DNA from: Allantophomopsis cytisporea
Taxonomy: Eukaryota > Ascomycota > Leotiomycetes > Phacidiales > Phacidiaceae
Reading direction: 5' to 3'
NCBI GenBank assembly: GCA_024752435.1
Contig: CP103037.1
Span: forward strand, 248,001-312,000
Length of the DNA: 64,000 bases
Shown here: positions 1 through 10,395 of the stretch, in pieces
Layout: every line of letters begins with the position of its first letter
Position numbering within the stretch: position 1 is the stretch's first letter
Program-made: the position numbers and the translations under genes
The notes under the pieces: model-generated
Database searches by the model: none
What the model saw: only the letters and a program-made list of their open reading frames with translations
Told to the model about the DNA's origin: nothing

Positions 1-305
1 AGAGTGTCCCTGAACAACTCGCGTCATCGACGCATTCTCTTGAGACCCTGGGCTTGACTGCAGGTCAGAAAGCGGCTGTGTTGGATGCGTATATGCAGGG
101 TATTCACGTCATCTTCATTGTATATGCACCGGTGATTGGCATTTGTGCGTTGACTGCACTCCTTGTCAAGGATACAGGACTGGCGGAGAAGGACACAAGC
201 ACGACACTACAGGTGACGAGAGAGAAGAAGACGAATGGGGTGATGGCGAATCCTAGCCTGGCTTTTCCGATCGCGGCCACTGAGGCGACGGTTGGTTCGA
301 AGTAG
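1..305 (+). CDS. MFS transporter, C-terminal fragment
   Basis: This is the 3' end of a gene cut by the window edge; the frame is open from base 3 and stops at 303-305. The visible ~100 residues hold a polar loop, one hydrophobic helix (about 24 residues of I/F/V/A/L around VIFIVYAPVIG) and a hydrophilic cytosolic tail. This matches the last transmembrane helix and tail of 14-helix drug:H+ antiporter type major facilitator transporters. The rest of the protein, and so the substrate, is not visible. Its neighbour on the right is convergent. The family call rests on one helix and a short tail, so it is likely rather than certain. Confidence 0.7.
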   Translation, partial: SVPEQLASSTHSLETLGLTAGQKAAVLDAYMQGIHVIFIVYAPVIGICALTALLVKDTGLAEKDTSTTLQVTREKKTNGVMANPSLAFPIAATEATVGSK

Positions 306-967
306 TCCTTGATCTTTGCTTGACTTAATTAGTAGACATGGAGAATCTGTTCTTTAGAGGAATAATAGAGAAGAGTAGAACTAGACATCCTACTGCCAGC
401 TATCAAAATGTATCTTGATGAACGTAAGAGAATCACTTTAGATAATTGACCTCTGTTTAACTCGGGAAATATGGACAATTCTATCAACATTTGTATAACT
501 TCCATATCAATACTACGTCGAGATGAGTCGATACCTATCTTCGATCTCAGATTGTCGGCAATGAGATACTACTCAATCATGAGATCCATGGCAATGCAAT
601 CACTAAGCAGGATCTTTTCGAAGAAATTGCTGTTAGCCTTGACTGTTTCAATATATTGGATGCCTCTCTCTTACGCAACTCTCCACACATGCCTCTCTAT
701 GCTCTACAAACGTTACTGTGTACTCATGTTAGAACCAGCCATCTGACCAATAAACTCGTATAATTTGCCTTACAGTTCGAATTTTATACATATTGTCTCG
801 GTGCTTCTTAGCTTGACCTCCTTCTAGCATTCTTTCACAAGCAACTTCATGTTTGACGACAGCCAATTGTCGAAGCATCAGTTAGCACACCAAATGCAGA
901 TGAAACTCAATAGGGTGCCCAACAAGTTATATCCATCGTTTCGCATACCTTACATTACCACTATAGT
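306..967. other. intergenic, convergent 3' ends
   Basis: AT-rich sequence between the convergent MFS and hydrolase genes. A short open frame near 471-746 has no recognisable protein character. I see no RNA gene or repeat here. Confidence 0.5.
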
Positions 968-2002
968 TTAAGCAAATGGTCCCTTCCACAACCATTCTTT
1001 TACTCCATCAAAGCACTTGTCCAACGCTTCCACCCTCTGGGCTTCTAACTCACCATTCGACCCAGGATGAGTAAATCCATGCTCTACATCTCTAGCCAGG
1101 AGCCATCTGTACTTGTCCTTCTCAAAAGCAAAATGGCTTTCAGCATCTGAAGTATCAACATCTGCCAACCTGCATATAAATGCTCTTGCCTCCTCGCCAA
1201 ACATATCGTATTCACCAGCAATAACGAACACCCATTCTGGAAGATCTTCTTTCTTGGCGAGTGCCACACTCAGACGTGGATTCGAAAGATCTGTACCGGG
1301 AGGAATAAAAGCCCAGTCGAAAAGAGGGGTGATGATCGCACCCATCTCCTTCGGATGTGCCGTATTGTAGGCTCGACTTGCTACTCTATCTTCAAGTGGA
1401 GTCGTCCAGTTCATAGGAGCATACCATGGCATAGCAGCACGCACTTTGCCCTTCAATTCTGGCAATTGAGTTGCTGCAAGAGATAGGTTTCCTCCTGCAC
1501 TAAAACCACCAATGGCAACCCGGCCTTTATCAATTGGTAGCTCTTCATCATCAATGATGGCATTGCAAATAGCCGCGATATCGTTGACACCAGTTGGGAA
1601 TGGGTGGATTGGCGCCTTACGGTAATTAACGCTCACAACTAATGTCCTGCAGTAGTCTGCAAATCTGCGGTTGAAGGGATCGTCATTTGACGGCTGACCG
1701 AAGGTGAAGCCTCCGCCGTGAATGCTGAGGTAGAGTGGAAATTTTGTTCCGGATTTCCAATTTGCGGGGTAGAAGATCCGATGTTCTAAGCCAGGTCGGC
1801 AGGGATATGATTTTGTTGTTGTATGTAAGGTCGCTGCTGGTTTTGATGTTATCAACCGCTTGATTGGTGACAAGTAGCCGAAGACAATTTTAAGGGTCCA
1901 GATTTTGAGCAAACATGAAAATCGATGTAGAAGTGGCTTGCGTTCCGCTATGCGCAAGGGACCAGTGTTTGATGGACTCTCACTGCTGATAGAAGCGGCC
2001 AT
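968..2002 (-). CDS. alpha/beta hydrolase, HSL-type esterase/lipase
   Basis: A single-exon gene of 344 residues, the normal size for the hormone-sensitive-lipase (alpha/beta hydrolase fold-3) family. The oxyanion motif HGGGF lies at residues 95-99. The nucleophile elbow GFSAG is at 166-170 with Ser168. The likely acid is Asp266 (in EYDMF) and the base is His308 (in VEHGF), so the triad is complete. Family members hydrolyse short-chain esters or small amides of varied substrates. A hydrophobic stretch near residues 33-45 could be a weak membrane anchor; no clear signal peptide is seen. It sits beside an MFS transporter and a dead carboxylesterase, which suggests an accessory esterase locus but does not name the substrate. 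Confidence 0.9.
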   Translation of the reverse strand: MAASISSESPSNTGPLRIAERKPLLHRFSCLLKIWTLKIVFGYLSPIKRLITSKPAATLHTTTKSYPCRPGLEHRIFYPANWKSGTKFPLYLSIHGGGFTFGQPSNDDPFNRRFADYCRTLVVSVNYRKAPIHPFPTGVNDIAAICNAIIDDEELPIDKGRVAIGGFSAGGNLSLAATQLPELKGKVRAAMPWYAPMNWTTPLEDRVASRAYNTAHPKEMGAIITPLFDWAFIPPGTDLSNPRLSVALAKKEDLPEWVFVIAGEYDMFGEEARAFICRLADVDTSDAESHFAFEKDKYRWLLARDVEHGFTHPGSNGELEAQRVEALDKCFDGVKEWLWKGPFA

Positions 2003-2649
2003 GGCCAGATTGACTCAGTTTCTATGTGAATGAAGCAGTGAGGTTTGAAAGCTTTAGCCCAGTTGATATATCTCTCTTGATTGTCGTTGGTTGTGGGTCT
2101 TACGGTACGTCAGCGGTTCGTACTCTCCGAGCCCCGAAGATCATGAACTGAATCACAGTCTTCATAAAATCCTAAACCGATTAGGCAATGAGCTAGTATC
2201 TATGCTTACGAAAGGTTTTCACAATGACATGGGGCAAGCGAAATTCTATATCGATACATCAATATCGATATAGTTAAGCAGGTGTGAACAATTCGGATCA
2301 AGCTATAATTCGGGCCCGAATACCGCCGCATCAGTAGCTTATAAGCTTAGTAGCGTGTTGCTTACCTATCCTGACAATTGAATATTTATGAACATCAAGT
2401 TGGTTCTCGAAACTGTAGGTCTACGCAAGTTCTCGGACGTCGCTAGTTAGTTGAACCCGATATATGTGAGGACATTGTCAGTTGCGGAATATTTGTGTTT
2501 ATGGCGCGATATACAGTAATAATCCACTCCTTGGACATATCTATACAAAATCGCATCATTGACCGGCATTTTCCTTTCATCATTTTCATCTCAGCGTCGA
2601 TAAATATCTGATACAAATGCTGCTCTGGGTTGGAACCGTTCTAAGTTTA
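2003..2649. other. intergenic, upstream of hydrolase
   Basis: Presumed promoter of the minus-strand hydrolase plus AT-rich sequence. No gene, RNA or clear repeat is seen. Confidence 0.45.
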
Positions 2650-3880
2650 TATTTGCAGTCCTACCTCGGCTTGGAAAGCATGAGTGGGATTATACACACC
2701 AGGTATGGGCCCCTTGAAAGGCATAACATCTAAAAAGAACGAAAATATTGCAGTCTCTAAATGCATTTCATATGCATCCCAATTGCCAACACCTCTCGAT
2801 GGACTCTTCCTCAGCCTCCTTCGCCTTGGGAAGATGTTTGAGTTGCGGACTAATTTAGCCATGACTTCTCTCAACTACATTCTGATTCCGACAGCATGAG
2901 CGAAGCCTGTCTCTCACTCAATACATGGAGTCCATCAACCACTACTTCTCATGCTTTCAGCTAATCAAGAGTTCATCATTGTCATTATCAACTACCGCCT
3001 CGCAATCTGGGCTCTCTCAATGCTCCAGAAATCAGTCAGGAATCCGGCCATGATTCTTCTGGTAACTATGGTCTTTTGGGCCAGTTTATGGCGATCAAGT
3101 GGGTACAAGAGAATATCGCAGCGTTTGGTGGAGATCCTTTATGTGTCATAATCGGTGGCCAATCTGCAGGACCCGTAACTGTGAACCATTTTGTCAACTT
3201 CCTTTAGCCCAAAGTCTCTTTCATAATGTCATTTGCGTGAGCTCCATCCGCTATGTCAGTGATCCGATTCTGAGTTGTCTTGCCGCTTCTTATCGGGCTC
3301 AAGGTCGGACTGAGGAGATTGGACTGGACTATGTGGAGTCACATAACGTCTCTTCGATCGCTGAAATGCGTGAATTACCAGCTCAAGGCTTCTTGCAAGA
3401 CACCAGTGTGAGCGATCCTAGTCCAGGGACTCCTCCTCTCTTCCGCTCAGTTCTTGGTTGCTGAATCATTCCCGAGTCGTATGCGCAAGTGCTGGCTCAT
3501 GGCTACCAGAACGATGTTCCTATCTTGGCTGAAAGTAATCGTGAGGAACGCGGAGCTTCTCCGGGTACACGGATCTCCCTTTCGGAGTATCAGGACCTTC
3601 ACAGGCAAAAATACGGGGAGTTGGCGGGCTTATACTTCGCATTGTATCCCGCCTCAAGTGACCAGGAAGCCATTGATGCAAAATATGCTGAGGCCAGGGA
3701 TTCCGCGAAGGTATCTACCTGGCTTTGGGCCAACAGCTGGTCATTCCACGCCAAAAGCAAAGCATTCATGTATTTTTGGACGCATGCGCCGCCTGCGGCC
3801 AGGGTGCAAAGAGAGTAGTATCATGGAGCTTGGCAAATCTATGAAAATAATACCGACGGCGGATGATGAAAAAGCTAAGT
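2650..3880 (+). pseudogene. degraded type-B carboxylesterase/lipase
   Basis: Pieces of one type-B carboxylesterase can be read in order but in different plus-strand frames. Near 2890-2940 is the SEACLSLN block. Near 2960-3000 is the INYRL block. At 3020-3175 is the stretch ending WVQENIAAFGGDP and the serine elbow GGQSAG. At 3200-3460 comes PLAQSLFHN and a long segment with SHNVSSIAEMRELP. At 3475-3820 come PESYAQVLAHG, QNDVPIL and FWTHAPP, and near 3822-3865 a YHGA block corresponds to the family's catalytic-histidine region. Frame changes and in-frame stops separate these blocks, so no full enzyme can be made. Several stops could come from C-to-T changes, but RIP is only inferred. The start cannot be fixed. 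Confidence 0.85.
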
Positions 3881-4597
3881 ATCATGTTGCATACGATTGA
3901 TCACAGCCACCATGGTGATATAATGTGGTTCGTAATTTAGAATTGATATGATTAGATGCAAGACACTGCTGGAATAATGAGATTAACTAACGCACTTCAT
4001 ATTTTGCAGGCATGCCGTCATACAAGCGATAAATATGGGGTGCTGTAAACATTTGTCTGTTAGAGTATATAAATTCACTTGAGTTACGTAGAATCATATG
4101 TACGAGGAACATATGGCCTTTTGATTGCAGATGGAAATTTCGAATATGAGCAAAAACAACCGAAAAATATGCGCAGGTCACCTGTACAATGAGTTTACAC
4201 GGGTGATCTGTTCATTCGAATGGACAGATTATCTGTGCAAATAGGCTACCCAGATAGAATGATGAATCGTTTGTGTCGAGTCCCATGTGAAGAGGTGAAA
4301 AGGCATTTTTGGTCTGTGCAAAGAACGTGAATGGTTAAGTTAGTAATTCCAATTCACAAAACCCTCGCATTAACAAATAAGATTTCGATTGGACGAGTAA
4401 AGAAATCTAGGCCCATAAACATCCGCAAGAGAAACTGAGGTACTCATAATCATAGTGAAAGGTGGTGGTAAATACAAAAACAAGTCAAATCCACACAATA
4501 CCTAACGGTCCCATACAACCCCCTAGCAGGATGAACTTAGGACCACTTGTAATTCTCTACACTATATTCCAAGATAATCAGTCACATGATATAAACA
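3881..4597. other. intergenic
   Basis: AT-rich sequence between the carboxylesterase relic and the tRNA gene. Short open frames occur on both strands, but none looks like a protein. Confidence 0.45.
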
Positions 4598-4669
4598 GGG
4601 CGATTGGTCTAGTGGTATGATATATCCTTAGCATGGATGGGGTCGCGGGTTCAATTCCTGCATCGTCCA
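4598..4669 (+). tRNA. tRNA-Ala(AGC): tRNA-Ala (anticodon AGC)
   Basis: A 72-nt cloverleaf without an intron, ending at the discriminator A. The acceptor GGGCGAT pairs with ATCGTCC and contains G3:U70, the alanine identity pair. The anticodon stem TATCC/GGATG (one T:G pair) closes the loop TTAGCAT, placing anticodon AGC at 4630-4632. The T-stem GCGGG/CCTGC closes the loop TTCAATT, which with its flank forms the B box. The D-arm has three pairs, with the D-loop carrying GTGG. CCA is not encoded, as expected for a nuclear tRNA. Confidence 0.95.
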
Positions 4670-4670
4670 A

Positions 4671-4676
4671 TTTTTT
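4671..4676 (+). terminator. Pol III terminator of tRNA-Ala
   Basis: A run of six T residues starts two bases after the tRNA 3' end, the usual RNA polymerase III stop. Confidence 0.85.
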
Positions 4677-4987
4677 GCTTGCGTCGTCATGGTGGAAGGA
4701 AATTTCTTTTTGTAGAGTTTAGTCGCCGTTGTGGGGTTCGCGAAATCTAAGTGGGGACGAGTCACAGCGATGCATTTTGGAGATGGAACTTTGATACGGA
4801 ATAACATAATAATAAATAGATAGTGCTGGACCATGATTAAATTTTCGAATCTTTTTTAAAATTCATGTCTCGGTAATGGTGAGCTGTCAAGTCATGTTTC
4901 AGTGACTGTATTTGTTGTTTCATGTCTGAGAAGTTATTTATTTATGTTTCATTGATCTATGTACAATTTTAATTCATTTTGTTATCA

Positions 4988-6413
4988 TTACACGCTCTTC
5001 AAAGCCGCTCTTAAAGCCTGCACAAAATTCCAAACGTCGACATAACTGTTATATAACGGTACAGGTGCCACGCGCATGACATCTGGTTTTCTCTGGTCGA
5101 CAATGATACCGTTGTCGCCCAAAATGGCAAAGACCTTGGCTAGCCGTCCTGGCTGGAAAAGAAGACAAAGTTGTGCACCGCGCTGTTCTGGGTCAGAGGG
5201 CGAGATGATGCGGAAGACAGGGCTGGAGAGCTCATTCAGGAGGTACTCGAGGTATCCGGTGATCTTAAGGGATTTCTTGCGGATATCGACCATGGAGGTT
5301 TCGTTGAAGACCTTGAGGCCACCCATAAGGGAGGAAATGTCCACTACGGAAGGATTCGATTGTTGGAAACCGCCAGCTCCGGCAAGGGGCATGAATTTGT
5401 TGTCCATCTTGAATCGGGATGTTGAGTCACCACCATACCAGCCCATTAAGCGCGGTCTGTAAACTGCCTTTCCCTCAGCCTCGTTGTATTCTACCTTTCC
5501 GTGTCGCTCGTGGACGAAGAGTCCGGCGATGGAGCCTGGACCACCGTTCATGTACTTATATGTGCACCATGCAGCAAAGTCCACGTTCCAGTCGTGAAGC
5601 TTCAATGGCACGTTACCGGCAGCATGTGCGAGATCCCATCCAACAACAAGACCCTTAGATTGGGCGTAGGCAGTAATTTTCTCCATCTCGAAAAATTGTC
5701 CGCTGTAGTACTGGATACCCGGGAGAAGGAGAAGAGCAGTAGTTTCAGCGTGCTCATCGATGACAGCGAAGATCTTCTCTGTCGGAATGTTATATTCACC
5801 CTCCTCAGGACCGATTAGAATCATGGATTCCTCTGGGTCCAATCCATGCCATCTGATCTGAGACTCAATCATGTAGTGATCACTTGGGAAGGCCTTCCAT
5901 TCCATGATAATCTTGTGCTTAGTTGGGGTTGGTGTGTAAAAGGATGCCATCAACATGTGCAAGTTCGAAGTCAAAGAACCCATGACAGCGATTTCCGATG
6001 CATCAGCTCCGACGATGTCTGTTGACATGGCCGCAGCTTTCTCGGCCATGAATTGCCATTGGCACAGTGGTGACTCTTCGAGATCGGTGAAATGTCCGTT
6101 CACAGCAATGGAGGACCAGGTGTCCAACTGAGCCTGGATAAGGTTGGCGGTTTCCTTTGGTTGAAGTCCAAGACTGTTTCCGCAGAAGTATATCGACTCT
6201 TCTGACTTCTCACCTAGATTTTATTAGCCCCTTGACAGATAAAACTTTGGAGTTCAACTTACGTGCTGAGAGTGTCTGCAATTTCTTGCTCTTCAAGGAT
6301 GCTTTGGTGGGGAAAATGAACTTGGATCTGAAAGATCTCAAATGATCCTCGGCATCGAGGTAGTCGGCATACTCTCTAGTGGCTTGGAAGCCATCGCGAA
6401 TTACAGATCCCAT
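4988..6413 (-). CDS. BNA5: kynureninase (BNA5-type)
   Basis: Model: complement(join(4988..6213,6263..6413)), 458 residues with one 49-nt intron (GTAAGT...CTAG). Kynureninase is a PLP enzyme that cleaves kynurenine to anthranilate, or 3-hydroxykynurenine to 3-hydroxyanthranilate, with release of alanine. The length fits the family. FCGNSLGLQP follows the splice join. The cofactor region GWDLAHAAGN has its Asp near 244, and CTYKYMNGGPG carries the Schiff-base Lys near 270. The start at MGSV gives a normal N-terminus; an in-frame ATG 30 codons upstream would add an atypical extension. The gene is divergent from indoleamine 2,3-dioxygenase across about 600 bp, and kynurenine formamidase lies close by, so three steps from tryptophan to anthranilate cluster here. 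No kynurenine 3-monooxygenase is in the window. Confidence 0.95.
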
Positions 6414-7010
6414 GATAAAAGTATAGAAAATTGAACAGTTGGAAAAATGTGGATAGGAGAATGAATTGAGAATGGAACACAAAAACCTACCTTTCGAAGA
6501 CACTTTAATCGATCTATCAAGATGAAGCTCTACTCCACATCTCGGCGTACTAAGTCATAGTATTGTTCTTTGATACTGTCTTTGTGAAATCTCAATCTTG
6601 CTTATTGTTAGCCGCTCCCCTCCGCATCCGCATCCGCCCCATCCAGCGTATCTGATCCGGTCACATGACGCGGAAGCAAAATCCCTCCTACACACAACTC
6701 TTCCGTTCGCTGGCTGATCATTATCGCACATCATCGGCACTGATATTTACCGGAGACCATAGCTCAGCGTTCCAAAATGAACTCCGGTGACATGCGAAGG
6801 TAAAGAAGAAAGGTGGAGGACGTCTCGCTGTTGGCGTGATTTCCTCAATCAAAGTAAGTGGTCTGATTGGCTTGCTTTGTGTTATATTATATCTGTACCT
6901 TATCTTCAGTCCTCTTCATTATACATATCTGTTGCTTTAGCATGTACTCTTTCGTTCATCATTGCTTATCGTTGTTCTCCAAAATCGCTGCTCCAATACC
7001 TGTCGTCACT
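6414..7010. promoter_or_regulatory. divergent promoter of BNA5/BNA2-type genes
   Basis: A 597-bp region shared by kynureninase (minus) and IDO (plus). A tandem CCGCAT repeat lies at 6622-6636, giving CGGATG half-sites on the minus strand. An inverted pair of 7-nt arms, ACCGGAG at 6749-6755 and CTCCGGT at 6782-6788, is separated by 26 nt. CGG/CCG triplets are the usual targets of zinc-cluster regulators, but function here is only inferred. Confidence 0.5.
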
Positions 7011-8398
7011 ATGATTCCCGACACCACCCGTTCACTATCAGAGTTTGCCATGTCCGCCGACCGTGGCTTCTTACCTCCAAAATCCCCCTTGAAAGTCCTT
7101 CCAAATTCATACTATACTTGCTGGGAAGCGATCATCTCAGATCTGCCAACATTGCTTGAGCAAGGTCGATTACGAGAAGAGATTGACGCTCTACCTGTAC
7201 TTTCAACAGCAAAATTACATTCAGAACCAGAATGGCAAAGGGCATATGCTATTCTGGCATTTTTCACACATTCATATATTTGGGGAGGAGAGTCACCTTC
7301 GGAGGTAAGTCTGAATATTCTCAAGAGGTTCGAAATACTAATGATAGCAGAGGTTACCTCAATCAGTCTCATCGCCATTTCTAGAAATATCCAATCATCT
7401 AGGTTTACCAGCAACAGCCACATATGCTGCTCTGAATCTCTGGAATTGGGTGCCCCGAGATGAAGCAGAATCAGTCTGCTCTCCGGAAAACATCGACATC
7501 CTTCATACATTCACAGGAACACGAGATGAGGAATGGTTCCTTCTTGTTTCTGTTGCAATGGAGGCACGATGTGCAGTAATCATTCCTGTAATGCTCAAAG
7601 CGATCAGTGCTAGCAAAGAGGGCAACTCAGAAGTTGTCAAAGAGAGTCTTCATGCATTTGCGCAATGTGCTATTGACCTGGGAGATATTCTGGACAGAAT
7701 GTATGAGCAATGCGATCCTTACGTCTTCTACTACCAAATTAGACCTTTCCTAGCTGGGAGTATGAACCAAGAACTCGCCGGACTTCCAAAGGGCGTATTC
7801 TATGATGAGGGAAATGGAAAGGGCGAGTGGAGGAAGTACAGTGGTGGAAGCAATGCACAAAGCTCATTGATTCAGTTCATGGACGCCGTATTGAGTGTTG
7901 AGCACGAGGCGACTGGTGCTTTCAAAGAAAGAAAGGGGAAAGAAGGATTCCTTATGGTAAGCACCCTTCTCGTTCCCAATATTTATCGCCTTTAACTAAC
8001 GATCATAGGGAATGCGAAAATACATGCCAGGACCACATAGACAATTCCTTGAGGAGGTCGATAAGATAGCCAACATCCGGGACTTTGTACTGCAGAATAC
8101 AGCCGACGTAGACCTCAACCAAGCATTCAACCACGCCGTCGCCATGCTTTCCGGATTCAGAGACAGACACATTAAACTGGTTACTAGATATATCATCAAC
8201 CCGTCCAGGAATCCACGACCAACGGAGACTTCGAAAAAGAGTGGCTTAAATATTGCGACGATTTCAGACAAAATTTCAGCAAAAACTGATGATAAGAGAC
8301 CTGGATTGTATGGAACTGGTGGAACGCAGTTGATTCCTTTCTTAAGGCAGACCAGAAATGAGACTGCTGAGACGGGAATTTTCCCAGATGGCGCTTGA
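7011..8398 (+). CDS. BNA2: indoleamine 2,3-dioxygenase (BNA2-type)
   Basis: Model: join(7011..7304,7351..7956,8009..8398), 429 residues. Both introns (46 and 52 nt) have GTAAG donors and are phase 0. The enzyme is a heme dioxygenase that opens the indole ring of tryptophan to give N-formylkynurenine. Diagnostic blocks are LNLWNWVP, FTGTRDEEWF, the MPGPHRQFL block after the second intron, FRDRHIKLV with the likely proximal heme ligand His354, and GTGGTQLIPFLRQ near the C-terminus. Length is normal for fungal IDO. The start is the first ATG giving a standard N-terminus. It is divergent from kynureninase, and the formamidase that acts on its product is the next gene downstream. Expression may be tied to tryptophan supply, but no element proves this. 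Confidence 0.95.
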
Positions 8399-8772
8399 TA
8401 CAGGATAGATAGATTTAATGAACATAGATATTATGAATGAAAGACTTTCCATCTTATCTGTATAGCGAATGTGGTTGGTGACTGAGCTGTTTTACTTGAG
8501 AATATATAGTAGTATATGTAAGAGAAATCATGAAGGTGACAATAATGGCGACGAGAAGCACAACGATAAGATGTTGATTGATGAAGAGTTACAACTTAAT
8601 GTCTGTCTTAACACACGATACAGTCGATAAACGCATTTATACAATCATTCTATGGGCTGGTATGAACAGAATATCTAAAAGGCATAGTATTGGTCGGAAA
8701 ATCGGGTGAAAGCGAATAACCTAGTGTCTCTCCTTATACATACATAGACAAACGAATGATGATGATCGTAAA
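8399..8772. other. intergenic, convergent 3' ends
   Basis: AT-rich 3' flanks of IDO and kynurenine formamidase. Nothing else is seen. Confidence 0.5.
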
Positions 8773-9727
8773 TTAATTGTCTATCTTGCGCAACCGTTCA
8801 ACACATAAGCTCACGACCTTCGCCATCTCAATTCCCTGACCCCAAATATCATCATGCGCCCCTTCTAACTCCTTCTTTAAAACCAACACCTCAGAGCCCT
8901 TTTCCGACCACCCATTCAGATTCTCTCCCATCTCCTCAATCTGCGCATCCTCAATCAACTCATCTCCCTTCGAGCTCACCAACACTACCAGTCTTCCCTC
9001 CCACTCCTTAAACCGCCCATACCTCGCCGGCGATACCACATCCCAGCCCTCTTCCCCACCAAACGCATCCGTTACAAATTCACGATATACTCCGATTTGA
9101 GCGTGGTTATCCACCATGCTTTTTAAGTCGTAAATACCGCACACACCAAGCACCGCCTTGGGAAGCGGCACTTCTCCAGCCGCATGTCCGCTGATCCCTA
9201 GGATCGCTGGGTCCATGAGCGCCTGCAGAGTCAGCGTCGCACCGCATGAGTGCCCGCTCAGCACATAGTTCGTGCCGAACCCGTAGGTGCGCTGCAAGAG
9301 GATGAGGGCAGCCCGCACATCTGAGATGTGATCTGGGTGCTTTGCGTTGTTGAGCTGAGAGGACGGTGTAGTTGGGGGTTGAGGATAGGACGGGTGCGCA
9401 GTCAGGCGGTAGTCTATCGATGCGTAGCCGGCTACTGAGCTTGTTGTTGACGTGTATGTTGGTGATGAAAGCGCGGTTATGGTTGGCGCGAAGGAGGTAT
9501 CTATTATGGTGGGATCGCGCCAAGCGCCGCCGTGGATGTAGCTGATTCCTTGTTAGATGAAGGCCATTAAGATGCAGCGTCTGTCAATTGAAAGTTGTGA
9601 CTTGGACTCATGGCAATCAAGGGAGCCCATACATCACCCAATAGCCCGACTTGTCAGTCGTCCAGACTGATATTCGCTGGCGCTCGTGATCGCCATACGT
9701 AAGGCTTTCATGCTTCAAGCTAGCCAT
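8773..9727 (-). CDS. BNA7: kynurenine formamidase (BNA7-type)
   Basis: Model: complement(join(8773..9541,9633..9727)), 287 residues with one 91-nt phase-2 intron (donor GTATGG). Joining the exons gives YWVIYIHGGAWRDP, the family oxyanion block, with HGGAW at 35-39. The nucleophile is Ser130 in GHSCGA. Likely Asp225 (KGDEL) and His261 (EGAHDD) complete the triad. Arylformamidase hydrolyses N-formylkynurenine to kynurenine and formate, the step between IDO and kynureninase, both encoded just to the left. The N-terminal TYGDHERQ region also fits the family. Without the splice the gene would look like a fragment lacking its oxyanion hole. It is divergent from the FAD monooxygenase across about 670 bp. 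Confidence 0.92.
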
Positions 9728-10395
9728 GTCGAAAATCTTTACAATACCACTATGTTAATGAGGTAGTCTGTGAACAAGATCGATAACATCAATACCAAAT
9801 TATAGACACGTGATTTAAAGTTGAATGACAAACTTGGTAGCCGCCTTACTATGTCACCCAGCATATGAAAGCTCGAGCAATGCTCATGCACCACCCACAT
9901 TGACGCCCACAGCCTCGATATGCATGCGCAAGCCGCAAGCCGCAACACGGATGTCCGAGCCGTGGTCTCCGGGTGCGTGGGGCGGGCACAGGGCACGGCG
10001 GGCGCAACAACGCGGAGCGGAAGTGCTGGAGATAAAGCCGTGAGTACACAAGGCGCCGTGTATAAATGAAATTCACGGATGCAACACGGAATCGAGCTAT
10101 TGCAATACCAAGGCGACATGACTACCCAGGAGAGAAACACTGTTATGTCGGGAGGCACGGAGATAGATGGATGGAGCTGGTCCGAATAGGATTATCTTGA
10201 AGTTTTGGGTGGAGCAGTGAACGATAAGAAATAGTATAGCACAGCGAACAAAGAACAATTCTGATCAACATTATCAGTATAAGTGTGTCGGCTGAGTCCT
10301 CGAGAATGAGATTGATCATCAGTCAATAAAGAGAGAAATCAAGATCGAAGGTCAAGTTAATAAGAATCCCGAATCATTATTTCTCAGATTTTATA
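9728..10395. promoter_or_regulatory. divergent promoter, formamidase / FAD monooxygenase
   Basis: A 668-bp shared upstream region. Positions about 9900-10040 are clearly GC-rich against AT-rich flanks and full of CGG/CCG triplets, including a CGG-N4-CCG palindrome at 9948-9957. A TATAAAT element lies near 10061. The open frames across this part look like composition artefacts, not genes. Confidence 0.45.

Noticed and set aside
9739..10158. Cys/Arg-rich open frames in the formamidase/monooxygenase promoter
   Set aside because: They follow the GC-rich island on both strands and lack any domain; composition artefact.
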